From contig CATIUR010000005.1 of assembly GCA_949592205.1 (NCBI GenBank), positions 131,930,777-131,994,776 on the forward strand: a DNA stretch of 64,000 nucleotides, written 5' to 3'. This DNA comes from Helichrysum umbraculigerum (taxonomy: Eukaryota; Streptophyta; Magnoliopsida; Asterales; Asteraceae). Within the stretch, counting starts at the first letter, position 1, and each line of letters opens with the position of its first letter. This document shows, one piece after another, positions 49,654 through 61,480 of the stretch. Position numbers and translations under genes: made by a program. A model generated the notes under the pieces. The model was not told where the DNA came from. It did not search any database and saw only the letters and a program-made list of their open reading frames with translations.

Positions 49654-52455
49654 TGGTCCATTGCCAAAGATGATACCAAAAATGAACTCTTGACACAATG
49701 ATAATGTGTTTCCTAATTAGTTTGAAGAAACAATTAAAAATATTAAACATATCATGTTATATATTTTAAGAATGATGCATCAATAGGAAGATATCCTTAA
49801 TTAATATGGCTTTCTTTGTGTTGCTACTTATCTAGGTCAAATAGCTTAGGTTCCACATTACACATGTTATTAATCTTAAGACTTGCATCGGTTAGTGTCC
49901 TAAAGCTTGTGTTGATGTGGAAAGGACGTTTGAACGTACTTTTGGACTAAATGATTATTTGCTAATTATAGTGTTCGACATTTTCTATCAACGCAAATCG
50001 ACAAACACCCGAACAAAACTTTACACAATTTACTACGGAGTAATATCTTTTAAATAAAGTTATCTGTCTAGTTCGGATGGTTAGTTGCTGCAATATATAA
50101 TCGAGAGACTAGCTACGTATGATTTGAAACGTCAGAGGAATGAGTACGTAAATAACAAAATCTGTTTCATGTCTTTGTATATATGCTGTCAACGAGCATC
50201 TATGATATCTTTGTAGCGTTTTTATTCAAGTCATATATATAAAACTCCCATCAAGTATCCTGAATTCCTGATCGATCACATGTTGATGACTTGATGTAGC
50301 TATGTTTTTTGATCCTAATAAACTAAAAGTCAAACCATGCAGGAATAGTGTTATTATAATTATGGTCTATCTATGATCTATCAATGTAATGTAAATGGTA
50401 CTTTGTTACTCCTTTTATGGTCAACTGGTCAATGATATTGCTAAGGTGTTTAGACTTTAGAGTTTAGAGTGATTGTGGACCATCACCAACAAGGCCCTTG
50501 AAATATTGCCATCTGGTGGGGAACTGAGATGTTTTTGTTTTGGGGTTTGAAGACTTTGAACATATCTTTAGTTGACTAAAAGTCTAGCAAGTGTATTTAG
50601 AATATGTAATATGTGAGTTTAGATGATTTTTTAGATGTAATATGTAAGTTTTGAGTCGCGTTTAGTTGCAAGAAACTTTTTTTTTCTTTAGGAAAACTAA
50701 ATACCAACTTTAAGACTGGAAGGTCACCTAGATACCATTAGACTAATGGCGCTATGTTAAGGTAGCAACGTAATATCTTCAACAATCGATCATCAAAGAC
50801 TGAAGCATCGTGTAGATGAAATGTCGTGTCAAACAAACTCTAAATCCGTCCTTTATGAAAGAAACAACACGACTTGGCGAATGCAAACGAAAGCATATAC
50901 ATCAAAACTTTATCACTTCATGCAGTAATGTGTTCTTCACGGTTTTTGGAATAATCCCATTTTTTTTATTATTGGGTCGTTTGGACATGAGTCAGGATCA
51001 GGGTCAGTCAATGGGTCAGGATCATTAGGGCCAAGTTATTTATATATTTAATTGTTTTTGCCCTTTTTAGCCCCAGAAACATGCATCAAAGTTGGGGGGA
51101 AGGTTGAATAACTCCTGCTTTTATTCAATTTAGTCATGGACTCTTGTGTTGGAGTTTTATGGCTTTAGGATTGGTAGTTGTGGGGTTAAATCATCAATCA
51201 ATCAATATCAAATATATAACCGTAGTCATCCTTCTAATTAATAAATCTATTTAATAAATAAATGTAACATTTTTTAGTATGTGTTTGAACATTATATAGC
51301 CATTCAATGTAAACAATGTGACATTCTTTTAGACCATTAAAAAGCTATCTAAATTTCATTTGGTCCATATACCAAATTAGATATCAATTTTCTAGACGTT
51401 TGATATTTTTTTCGATAGACAATTAAGTACTCACGCACAACATTTTTGTCACAAATATATTTAACGGTTCAACTACAAGACTTAAACTCATAATCTAAAG
51501 GTGTATAGGCTATCACGATCCACTCTGATAGACCAATAATCATTTGGTTCGATGTCATATTGATTGAATGTCTAGTTTTAATTTTTAATTTTTTTTTGGC
51601 AAGTTTCGATAAACTAGTTTCGTGTTACTCTATTCTATAACGAAAACGAATACGATGCAAGTATATATTTTATGTCATAATAATTTATAGTATATGTTAT
51701 GATACGATTCTTTTGTTTCTTATAATTAATTAATAAAACTCAAAAGGTAGTAATATTTCTATAATCCAAATTGATAAATCGATCACAACTATGTATTAAC
51801 AGGTTGTACTATACAATCTGCTAATGCATATTTGTGATGGATTTATCAATTATCACGTTGGATGGTGGAAATATGGCAAATTCAAACGAGTATATTGGGA
51901 TCTTCATGAACTATTGATTAAGTTGATGAGTTAATTTTTAGGTGCATGATTGCCGTCGACTTCACGGGACTTTCTGGTCTTTCTGTGCACCTCTTTATTT
52001 GGTAATCATCCACTACCATTCTGCCACGTCACCCAAAATGCTTAAAAACCGGAGACACATGAAGTCGCCCGTAACCATTTATAAGACGTACTCATATAAA
52101 AACAAAAAAACATCTTGCGTATTCATAGTATAAATATTAATTAATTAATTTGGCATCCATTAATTAATAAAGAGGTTTAAAAGATATTCTCTCCTCCCAT
52201 TTTTATTGTCCAAATTATTTTTTTTTTCACAAAAAGTTGTCTATTTGTAAAAAAATAATTACTATTATAAATCATTAAACTTTTCCGATTTACCCACGTT
52301 AATTACTTTCAATCATTAAATTCATAAAAAATTCAGTCAAATTTATCTTGAATGTAAGGACAAAATTAACGACATATGCTAAATACAACAATTTTTCCTA
52401 TGAGGTAATATAAAAGGGACGGATAAACATTTTATATTTCAACATCTTTACTTGT
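49654..52455. other. Intergenic, F2KP 3' side
   Basis: F2KP 3' UTR and then about 2.7 kb of AT-rich DNA. 50690-50900 has LINE-3'-end-like texture (a T/A-rich stretch followed by complex sequence), but I cannot prove it. No convincing gene. Confidence 0.5.
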
Positions 52456-52701
52456 AGGGTGTGTTTGACACTACATTTTTAGAGGATTCTAAAGATTAAG
52501 ATTATGAATTTTAGAAACTCAAATTTTTATATAAAAAATACTTATTTGGCAAACAAAAATAAAAGCGGATTATCTAAAGAAAAAAAATATTAGAATCCCT
52601 AATTTTAGAATGGTTTTCAAGTAACTTTTAGAACCCCTAAGAAATTCTCTAATCCCAACTATAAACTCCACTTCCAATTAGTTGTTGACAAACACATCCC
52701 T
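52456..52701. mobile_element. hAT-like MITE
   Basis: 246 bp with terminal inverted repeats AGGGTGTGTTTG and CAAACACATCCCT (one indel). Flanks share CTTGT as part of a decayed 8-bp target duplication. No coding capacity. Confidence 0.7.
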
Positions 52702-53470
52702 AATCTTGTCATGTATCATAATTTTAACTAACATAGCTTTAAAGATAGGCTTTAGATAGATGAATGATTCTTACAAAATTTATAATATATGTTGTAATTA
52801 AAAAATAATAGTTCATTTGTACGAGTTAAAGTGTCCACTTTAAAAATCCAATAAATATGCATAATTACGTTGTTATCCGAGAGTGTATCATTTTTAACTT
52901 CTTTGTTTTATTGGTTATTTTAAAACAAACCCAAAATATAAATGGAGACACTTAAAATGAGACATATGGAGTATTGCAAACCGTAAAGACATAAAGGGTA
53001 GCTTAATGACGGAGTCTTGAGAATCCCTACCAAGAATCCGAGTTCAAATCCCATGCCATGTAACTTTAAAGTCATTTCTTATGCGTAGCTTAGTCGATTT
53101 GAGATGAAAGAATTTTGCAATGGTCAATTTTCCCATCATGGCGGACTTATCAGAATGGCTAGTTATCAACGATTTATTTATAAGAAATGAAATAAAATAA
53201 TAATAATAATAAATAAATAAATAATTGTAAGTGACTACCATATATGCCCTCGGATCACGTTTAGTGTGATTTTGAGGTAGTCGGGTATTGAGGTATCTCT
53301 CCATTGACTTGCTAAACAACGTACAACCAACGCCCCACATGTGAATGTGAGATAGGGGCATTGACCAACATTAACACGCAATCTTTGCAGAAATATAGAG
53401 TTATCCAATTACCAAGGTTAACTCTACATAGTCTCACATACCCTTACGTTTAAATTAATTAAATTTATTT
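52702..53470. other. Intergenic with a possible SINE remnant
   Basis: Around 53000-53060 a tRNA-like stretch (GGTAGCTTAATGACGG, then GAGTTCAAATCCC, a B-box-like motif) suggests an old tRNA-derived SINE. The remainder is AT-rich. The LINE begins near 53470. Confidence 0.35.
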
Positions 53471-55624
53471 GAATCTATTTTATTGCTAATCGTAGTATTA
53501 CTGATGGCCCTTTGGTGCTCAATGAGGTAATTGGATGGCTGAAAAAATCCAAAAAAGCGGGTTTTTTGTTCAAAGTAGATATTAAAAAGGCGTATGATTC
53601 TGTGAATTGGGATTTTCTCGATTCTGTAATGGCACAAATGAGTTTTCCGGGTAAATGGAGGAGATGGGTACGGGCTATTATTTCTTCTGGGCAGGCATCG
53701 GTTCTTATTAATGGCTCCCCAACCGCTGAGTTTCAATGCCAAAAGGGCTTGAGGCAGGGAGATCCTTTATCTCCTTTTTTATTTTTATTAGCTATGGAGC
53801 CATTATCTCAGATTATCAAGAGAGCATGCGAAAGTGGGATACTTCAGGGTCTCAAATGTTCACAGTCCGGGTTAATTCTGTCTCATTTAATGTATGCGGA
53901 TGACGTGGTGTTCTTGGGTGAATGGTCTCCGGCTAGTTTGATCAACTTAAAGAGATTGCTAAGGTGTTTTTTTCTAACATCAGGATTAGGTATTAATTTG
54001 AATAAGAGTTTTCTCTATGGAATCGGTGTGGACGCCTCAGAAGTGCAATCACTAGCGGAGGTTCTTTTGTGTAAAGTGGGCACTTTACCGTTTAAACATT
54101 TGGGTTTGATTGTTGGGGGAAATATGAATTTGGCTCGTAATTGGAAACCGGTGATCGAAGTTTTCAAGAACCGGCTCTCATCTTGGAAGGCAAAAAAATT
54201 GTCAGTTGGAGGTCGTATTACACTGATTAATTCAGTGCTAAAAGTCTTGCCAACATATTACTTTTCGTTATTTAAAGCTCCGGTGGGGGTCATTGAGATT
54301 CTTGAGCGTGTTAGGAGGGAGTTCTTATGGGGAAATGATGATAATTCGAGAAAGATAAATTGGGTTTCTTGGTCTAAGGTGATTTCCACTAAAGAAAATG
54401 GAGGGATTGGTCTTGGGTCTCTAGCAGAGATGAATTTGGCATTATTATCTAAATGGTGGTGGAGATTCAAAACAGAGCCGAACAAGTTATGGAGAAAGGT
54501 CATTTGGTGTTTTCATAACACATCAAGGTCCTGGAACTTTATTCCCAGAAGGATGTCTATTTCGGGCCCATGGAAACAGATATGTAAGATTTCTGATTTT
54601 TTTGATGCTGTTGGTTTTGATTTGCTTGCATCATTTCATGTGGTTCCAGGTATAAAGTCCAATCTTTTATTTTGGTATGATTCATGGGTTATGGATATGC
54701 CATTGCGGACCCGGTTTCCTAGTTTGTTTCAATTAGAGGCTGTGAAAAGGTGCTGGTTGAAGGATAGGGTTCATATTGGTAACGGAGGTCAATCATTGCA
54801 TTTTCATTGGGTTCGCCAACTCAATCAGGTAGAGCACGCTGAGGTAATTTCAATGGTTGACTTAATAGCATCTGTAACGTGGGCGGGTGATTGGGATGTT
54901 TGGAGGAATGATGCTTATGATTTGGGTAGGTTTTCGGTAAAGACTATAAGGACCAAAATTCGGGAGTTACGTGAAGTACAGGTGGAAAATAGATTCGTAT
55001 GGATCAAATGGATACCGATCAAAGTTAACTTTCTGATGTGGCGGGTGTGGTTGGATAGATTGCCAACAAAAGATAACTTGGTTAGGAGAAATGTGCATAT
55101 TATCTCAAAGGAGTGTAGGGTTTGTGGTTTGACGGACGAGTCTCTGGAACATATTTTTGGTGCATGTGAACTTGCTGTACAGGTATGGGAGTTTGTATCA
55201 CATTGGTGTCGGATATCATCTTTTTTCTTTTTATCAGTAAGAGACTTACCAACATTTGCATTAAAATTGAGAGGGAATGGGGATTGGAAACAATCGGTTC
55301 ATTTGATCATTGCCACCACGATTTGGTGTTTATGGAGGAATAGAAATAATGTTGTATTCAATTCAAAAAATGGATCGGCGAGATCAATTATAGAAGAAAT
55401 ACGATCTTTATCATTCACTTAGGTCAAGAGTCGTTCGAGATACAAAGCTTTGACATGGGGAAATTGGTGCGATTTTAACTTTCATTGTTTTAGATAGTTT
55501 GAGATATTGATGGTGTTTCCTCTATAGATTTGGTGTATGTAACAGACAGTTTTTTGGGTGTTCAACATTTTGTTGGTTCACTCTATAATGGTAATTGATT
55601 TTGTTGGTCGTTCAAAAAAAAAAA
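53470..55624 (+). mobile_element. 5'-truncated LINE with poly(A) tail
   Basis: Extends from the truncated RT domain through about 190 bp of 3' UTR to an 11-A tail at 55614-55624. I could not identify target-site duplications with confidence. Confidence 0.85.
53474..55422 (+). CDS. LINE (non-LTR) reverse transcriptase ORF, 5'-truncated
   Basis: The open frame starts at the truncation (about 53474, reading IYFIANRSITDGPLVLNEVI) and runs to a stop at 55420-55422. The first Met at 53512 is internal to the RT domain. RT motifs: DIKKAYDSVNW, GLRQGDPLSPFLFLLAME, YADDVVF (catalytic DD, about residue 128 from that Met), then the RT thumb and a C-terminal zf-RVT region (about 495-590: NFLMWRVWLDRLPTKDNL, CRVCG, WCLWRNRNNVVFN). 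The endonuclease and first RT blocks are missing, as expected of 5' truncation during target-primed reverse transcription, so it cannot move itself. The 636 remaining codons show no stop or frameshift, so the insertion is fairly recent. Confidence 0.92.
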
Positions 55625-55744
55625 CATTTTATATAATAATATCAATTTATTAAATGAGAAAATGATCCGTACAAGAAGTTTACAACTTCAATGGAGATTA
55701 AATTTCTTTACTCACAATAAACCCTATTCTGAGTACTCACAAGT

Positions 55745-56105
55745 TAACGCCTACCAGCTTTTTTTTTGGAAACGGCAAATATATTATAAAAGACCGCAAT
55801 CTTAGAAAGGGACTAAGAGCGGCAAGAGTACATGGATGAAGTAATAACAAACAAAACGAATTTAGAAAGGGGCAATACCCAATTCTACCCAATTACAAGA
55901 TAATCTACTCCTATGTTTTATCCACAAGAAAGAAGATGAGACGATATCTCCTGAAATAACCATGTATGGTTTGCGAATGTTGTTGAAAACCCAATCGTTC
56001 CTTGCCTTCCAAATGCACCACATCGAACATTGGATGATTGCGATTAAAATCTTCCTTTTCCTTGAACAATTGCCCCATTTGGCTAACTAATAACGCCTAC
56101 CAGCT
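55745..56105 (-). mobile_element. LINE 3'-end fragment with 15-bp target duplication
   Basis: An exact 15-bp duplication TAACGCCTACCAGCT at 55745-55759 and 56091-56105 flanks about 331 bp. It starts with a T run (poly(A) on the minus strand) and, read on the minus strand, encodes the end of a zf-RVT region (WCIWKARNDWVFNN). It is a severely truncated LINE in the opposite orientation to its neighbour at 53470. Confidence 0.93.
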
Positions 56106-56334
56106 AACTAATAAACTTCTACTGGATTAACTTCTACGTAGTAATTTATTTATTATACAATCAATGTCACATCGGTAATAGAGTATATTTGCTTATGCCA
56201 TTTATTTTGTCATATTAATATCAACCGAAGAAGGCTTGGCCAACTGAGAGGGTTGGCACGAGCTCTTCACTTGTTTCTTCTGTTTGAACTCTTCGGTTTG
56301 TCGATGAAAGGAGAAGAAGGTTGGGTGGTGCTCA

Positions 56335-56545
56335 ACTTATATTTTTTATTTAGTGTATGTAAATGTAGGTATATTGGTAAATGTGGGGTCCAAAAATTAA
56401 AGTGATGAAAGGATTGTTGGGAGTATTTCATCAGTTGTGAATGTACTGATGTAATGCTGAGCTGACAAAACTATAGAAGCAAGTGAAGAAGCTGAGGTTG
56501 AAAGTGGTCAAGTAAGTGAAGAAGCTGGTGTTGGAAGTGGTCTTA
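56335..56545 (+). mobile_element. Dispersed MITE-like repeat, copy 2
   Basis: Same core as 42838-43018, with a better-preserved end GTTGGAAGTGGTCTTA that is the reverse complement of the start of copy 3. It lies about 260 bp upstream of the ATL start codon, within its likely promoter. Confidence 0.65.
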
Positions 56546-56684
56546 ATGATATAAAATATATATATTATATTATAATAAATAAATAATAATATTATTATAT
56601 GAATATGATGTCATATATTTATATTATAATTATAATTATAATATTCCATCACATTACACATATACGTAGTAATAAATATAGATA

Positions 56685-56694
56685 CTATATATAG
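56685..56694 (+). promoter_or_regulatory. Putative ATL gene TATA box
   Basis: CTATATATAG about 110 bp before the ATG, followed by a C/A-rich 5' UTR-like stretch (56730-56804). Confidence 0.5.
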
Positions 56695-56804
56695 ATAATT
56701 ACATACAGTTCAACCACTACTTAAATTCTCAAAAAACCAAACCCCAACCACACTCCCCTTCCTTTCCTCCACCGCTTACTCAACTCACTCCATCACCTTA
56801 AACA

Positions 56805-57572
56805 ATGTCCACTCTACCACCACCACCACCGTCGCCAGATTCCGCCACCTCGCTCGCTCGTATCATCCGTAAAACGCTCTCATACGACACAAACGTCATG
56901 CTCGCCGCAATCATCTCTCTCCTTCTCGTCATCCTCTTCGTCCTCCTTCTCCACCTCTACACTCGCTGGTTCCTACTCCAAGCACGCCGCCGTAGCCGCA
57001 GCTCCGTCACCGTTCCACACGTCATCGGATCGCGACTCCATCACCGCTTCACGATCATCGACACAAGCAATTCCGATAATATTCATTCAAACTCAAAGCT
57101 AGGGCTTCCGTTTTTGATTATCGCATCGTTACCGTTATTCGTTTACGATAACGATCGTGATTACGGATTAGAATGCGCGATTTGTTTGAGTTTATTCGAA
57201 GACGAAGAAATCGGACGGAAATTACCTGATTGTGGACATGCATTTCACGTTGAATGTATTGATATGTGGTTGCATTCGCATTCCACGTGTCCAATTTGTC
57301 GTGCTTCAATTCAGTTTAATAATAATCTTAGTCGTAAAACTGATCAGTTACGAATCGAAATAATCGATGATGATGAGCTGAATATAAACGAATCGACAAA
57401 CAATAACGAAATAGTTCAAACGGAGATTCATGAAACGACGAATGTTGATGTGGAAAACGACGTTTCGTCGATTCGAAAGTTGTTGAGTAATAATAGTAGT
57501 AGTTGTAGCAACAGATCTGGAGGTAAAATTCATCCGTCTGTAAATGTTAGTGACGGTGAATCGGAAGCTTGA
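56805..57572 (+). CDS. ATL-type RING-H2 finger E3 ubiquitin ligase
   Basis: 255-aa intronless gene. A Pro-rich start (MSTLPPPPPSPDS) precedes one membrane helix (about 31-55, VMLAAIISLLLVILFVLLLH), a basic stretch (QARRRSRSS) and a GLD-like motif (LGLPFLIIASLPLFVYD). The RING-H2 domain (about 124-166) is CAIC, CGHAFHVECIDMWL, CPIC, with all eight metal ligands and the conserved Pro before Cys7. The C-terminal ~85 residues are Asn/Ser-rich and acidic, probably disordered. This layout is that of the plant ATL family: membrane-anchored E3s that pass ubiquitin from an E2 to a substrate, often in stress or defence responses. The substrate is unknown. GLP in place of GLD is a small departure. The start is the first ATG after the putative TATA box and puts the Pro-rich segment first. 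Confidence 0.93.
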   Translation: MSTLPPPPPSPDSATSLARIIRKTLSYDTNVMLAAIISLLLVILFVLLLHLYTRWFLLQARRRSRSSVTVPHVIGSRLHHRFTIIDTSNSDNIHSNSKLGLPFLIIASLPLFVYDNDRDYGLECAICLSLFEDEEIGRKLPDCGHAFHVECIDMWLHSHSTCPICRASIQFNNNLSRKTDQLRIEIIDDDELNINESTNNNEIVQTEIHETTNVDVENDVSSIRKLLSNNSSSCSNRSGGKIHPSVNVSDGESEA

Positions 57573-57860
57573 TATTGAAAAACCTAGGTTAAATTTCGTA
57601 TAATTATTATGTTACTAGATGAAAAGGTTGTATAAAAATGTTTATTGAACATGAAAATTTTGGGAGTGACCAAATCATTGAAGTTAGGGTTTTTTTTGTT
57701 ATGAAATCAAGAAATTTAATAGTGAACAGATCTCTAGTTGTTTTTTGGTTTAATAGAATGGAACTGCATTGATTTTACGGGAATTTTTGTTATCGATTTT
57801 GATTGATCTTTTAGTTTTTTATTTTAGAAAATTGATAACGACAGCTTTAATGAATGTCTA
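57573..57860. other. ATL 3' flank
   Basis: Likely 3' UTR and AT-rich spacer, no feature called. Confidence 0.5.
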
Positions 57861-58046
57861 TAAGACCACTTCCAACCATCATTTCTTCCTATGCCGCTTC
57901 AGTTGTGTCAGGTCAGCGCCACGTCAGCACATCCAAAACTGATGAAAGACTGACAAACCACTGTCAACCCTCCTTTCATTACTTCAATTTTTGGGTCTCA
58001 CATTTGTCAATATACCTATATTTACATACACTAAACAAAAAATAAC
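57861..58046 (-). mobile_element. Dispersed MITE-like repeat, copy 3 (inverted)
   Basis: Begins TAAGACCACTTCCAACC and ends in CTAAACAAAAAATAA. It is the reverse complement of the family seen at 42838 and 56335, so the ATL gene is bracketed by two oppositely oriented copies. Confidence 0.65.
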
Positions 58047-59613
58047 AATACATTAAATATAACTTTTTTCTCACCTCCTTTCGTCGGCTAAGCGACGCAT
58101 GAAACCGAAGAAATGAAGTGATGAAGCCGGGGCATCAGTGTCTTTAAAGGAAGAAAGGAAAATGTTGAAACCGAACAAACCGATGGCATCAGTCTAATAA
58201 ATGCAAATCACTAGTGGTTTACATATAATTTTGAAATAATTAAAAATGAAAAATTCACATTAAACAATACATCTGAAATACATTTTATATTTCTTATTAA
58301 CAATACTTGGAGTTACCACTGTCTAGTGGTAAGGATAGCCCATGACTTTCTAGAGGTCCTGAGTTCGAATCCTGCCATGGGTATTATTTATCATAAAGGT
58401 ATCTACCTCCAATGAAGCGCATGGTCCACAACGTTAATGCTTAATCGGTGCGAGTTTCAGTTCGGACGTTGTGGTATATGTGATGGAGGTGATTTACCCG
58501 GCGATGTTGGACCTTGTGGGAGGTTTGGTCGTGCTCCATTTGTAACACCCCAAAAATATAAAGGTTTTATTTTAGTGCACGGGGGTATATTTATTTTAAA
58601 GTGATATAATTTAAAATGATACGAAATAATAGAATACGTAAATGGTTTCGTAGTTCCAGACAATAGGGTTTAAAGTGTACCAAATTAGATAGATATATAT
58701 GTACGATCAGTGTTTATCTTTTAATTGTTCTAAAAATGTTCCAGAGGGTTAGAGAGAGCGGGAGAAAAAGAGAGAAAAACACAGGGACAAATTTCTACTT
58801 CAATTCTTCCTTTAATTCTTTGATTTAGATTCTTCTAAGGCTCAATTCATGATCTTCTTCATTGTTCTCATCAATATGTAAGTGATTTTATGATTCTTTT
58901 AACCTAGTTTCATGGATTTCATGAAATTGTGAGAAATTAAGGGTTTTAATCCGAATTTAGGGTCTTAATTCGATGGAATTGATGATAATTAGTGGTAATA
59001 TGATTGTTAGTAATCATATAACATGTAGAAAGTGATTTCTTTATGATTTAATTTAGAGTTTTGAGTTTTCATGGGGGTTTTTAAGGGTTGATGGTTCTAA
59101 TCCGAAAATTAGGGTTTGAATATGATTAAATTAGTGTTAATTAGTGTTTTAATTATGATTATAAACTATGTTTCCACATGAAAGTGAGTAATTAGAAGTA
59201 TGTAGTTATTGATTAAAGTGGGGTTTTGATGGAGTTTTATGAACTAGTGCTTTTAATATGAAATTAGTGTTTATTATGTTAAATTGATGTTAGTAGAGCT
59301 TAATAGTGAATAAATTTATATGTAAATGAGTTAAAGATTAATAAATTAGTAGTATGATCAAAAGGGTTATGATGAATTCTTGTAAATATATGGTTAATCA
59401 CATGAAGTAGTGTTAAGGAAATAAGATTTATCAAAGTGGGGGAGAAAACCATGTATAATTAACAAGAGAAGTTTATGATTATTAGTGTTTAATTATGTTG
59501 TTATGTATGATATGATTATGTAGGTGTTAAGAGACGTGGAAGCTTATGATGATCAATATGGTGAAATCGTCTAAGAGTTTGTGGTGAGTGATACGGGGGT
59601 TAAACAGGTGATG

Positions 59614-60038
59614 TGATTGTGTAGTACCGGATAGCTTGCGGGCTAGAGGTTTGCACAATCAAGGAATAAGTTATTTGTTCATGTTTGTTTATTTATGTTT
59701 ATTGCTTAATTTAGTTGTTGTGTTAAATTACTTGTTTATGTTTATTTGTTATGTGATTAAATAATATTTGGTAAGAAAAGTAGTGATTATCTCATTAGCT
59801 TGATGATAGCCAAGTAATGAGATTGTCACTTTCTTAAAGGTAAAGGAAACGAATTGGTGATGAATAGTGTATGATTCGATTGTGTTGGATCCGGATTGCT
59901 TTCGAGTAAAAGGCTACACAATCGGGTGGAAGATGACTTGTTGATATATGTGGATTAAATAGTGATTATGTGGTGAACAGTGTATGAATTGGTTGTATGT
60001 ATTTCCGGATAGCTTCCGAGCTAGAGGATCATACAATC
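59614..60038 (+). repeat. Triplicated stem-loop in S6
   Basis: Three units at 59614-59661, 59877-59924 and 59991-60038. Each has a paired outer arm (TGATTGTG/CACAATCA, CGATTGTGT/ACACAATCG, GGTTGTATG/CATACAATC) around a conserved core CCGGATNGCTT...GAG...AGG. E2 has one related unit at 21659-21705. Confidence 0.85.
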
Positions 60039-61092
60039 ACGTGAAGGGTGTTTGTTATATGTTTTGTTTCTTATGTGTGTGTTTAAGACTATGTTAAAAG
60101 ATGTGTTGATTAGTGAATTGATTGTTGTTGGTTAATGATTATGTGTAAAGGATTAGTGGTGATCAGAGAGTTAACTGCGGTTAACACAGTGTACAGAGTG
60201 TTCAGAGCTCAGTGATTATGTGTTCATGTATTTGTGTTGTTATATGCTAAGTGTTATGTGTATTGCTTGTTTGATTGCCTGTGTACTCACTAAGCAGTTG
60301 TGCTTACCCGTTTCAGTGTTTATGTTGTAGGTTGATGTTTTGATAGAGACATGTGGATACAAGGGTTATGAGAAGCTAGTGACATGGATATGGAGCATGC
60401 TTATGGTTAGAATATGCTTCTTTCTTTTGAATTGTTGTTTTGATGCTCAATTGTGTAAATCGCCCAAACAATAAGTTTTCGAATTAAATATCTTGATCAA
60501 TGTATAGTAGTTGACTTTGAAAGTCAAACAGAGTTATGGTGTCTAGTGTATGTGGTTGTCAAGTGTATGAATTCATATGATTGGTTTGGTTTGGGTTAAT
60601 GTGTTGAATTGTAGAGAAAGGTCAAAAGTGATTGGTTGGTCAAAGATGAAGTTGACAAATAGTCAACAATGTAGTAAGAGTCAAACATGTGTGGTATTGG
60701 GTAATGTGGTGGTGTTATGTATTAGATTTGATGATAGTGTCCAAATGGACACCAAACGGGTCAAAAGGGTTAAATCGGGTTAGAATATACTTATGCGGGT
60801 TTGGTTAATGGTGTTAGACTTGTTTTGGTATGTTAATCATGTGTGCAAAAAGTTAGAGTCCAAGTGTTCATGGTTTGTGATTTGAGTTGTAGTCAAAAAG
60901 TGGTTAAAATGGTCGAAAAGTGGTTATATGTCCGTTTTCTCGTAAAACGTGAATTTTGAAAAAGTGCAAAAATAGAAAGTTTCATTTTGGCATTATGGAG
61001 GTGCCTGCAAATTTTCAGGGTCTAAGTGTTTACGAGTAAAAAGTTATGCGCGTCAAAAATTCGTATTTTGGTATTAGTTTGTGTACAGCCCT

Positions 61093-61190
61093 GATTCCTG
61101 GGGAATCGGAGTCATTCCTGAGGAATCTGAACTTAAGTGCTAACAGCAGCCCTTATTCCCGGGGAATGGGAGTCACTTCTAGGGAATCGC
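61093..61190 (+). repeat. Palindrome cluster in S6
   Basis: Four short palindromes in 98 bp: ATTCCTGGGGAAT, ATTCCTGAGGAAT, ATTCCCGGGGAAT and a CTTCTAGGGAAT variant. They occupy the same relative place as the E2 palindromes, near the LTR 3' end, with unrelated sequence. Confidence 0.85.
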
Positions 61191-61480
61191 TTGTAAATTC
61201 AACATTTTATTAATTGAGTCATTAAGGGAACGATATAACGAGTCTATAATGTCATATTTTATATGTGGGACCTAATAGAGTGTGTTCTCAGTGTTAGGTA
61301 AAAAAAATGGTTCTGTTTTCGGGGCGTTTCACCGTTGAAATATGGAGCGGCTCTAGTGGGTGGCCCAAATACCCAATTTTTTTTTACAATACTTGGAGTT
61401 TTTTCTGGATGCTAATGATTCATATACCATAAAAAATATTGTACACTGCTAATTGTGCGTCAAAGTGTTGTATTGTACAT

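Larger units (their letters stand above)
56106..56804. other. ATL gene upstream region
   Basis: Contains MITE-like copy 2 (56335-56545), AT-rich DNA and the putative TATA box at 56685. No other gene is seen. Confidence 0.5.
58541..61331 (+). mobile_element. S6: solo LTR inside the SINE
   Basis: 2791 bp from TGTAACACCCC to GGGGCGTTTCA, with target duplication CCATT / CCGTT (one mismatch). It is related to the E2 LTR in its ends and internal landmarks: GTG|GTGAGT (59583/59584), three copies of a stem-loop (59614-60038), a TAAGCA/TGCTTA hairpin (60291-60306), GTAG|G (60330/60331) and four ATTCCnnGGAAT-type palindromes (61093-61190). No PBS or coding domain. Confidence 0.88.
58315..61385 (+). 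mobile_element. tRNA-derived SINE, split by solo LTR S6
   Basis: An exact 15-bp duplication ACAATACTTGGAGTT (58300-58314 and 61386-61400) flanks a SINE of about 275 bp once S6 is removed. It has a box A-like TAGTGGTAAGG (58324-58334), a box B-like GAGTTCGAATCC (58361-58372), a tRNA-unrelated body and a 3' run of nine T (61377-61385). A T-ended tail is seen in Au-type plant SINEs. It would be transcribed by RNA polymerase III and moved by a LINE. Confidence 0.88.

Noticed and set aside
58315..58390. A functional tRNA gene
   Set aside because: Box A and B resemblance only; no clover-leaf with paired acceptor arms. The 15-bp TSD and T tail show it is a SINE.
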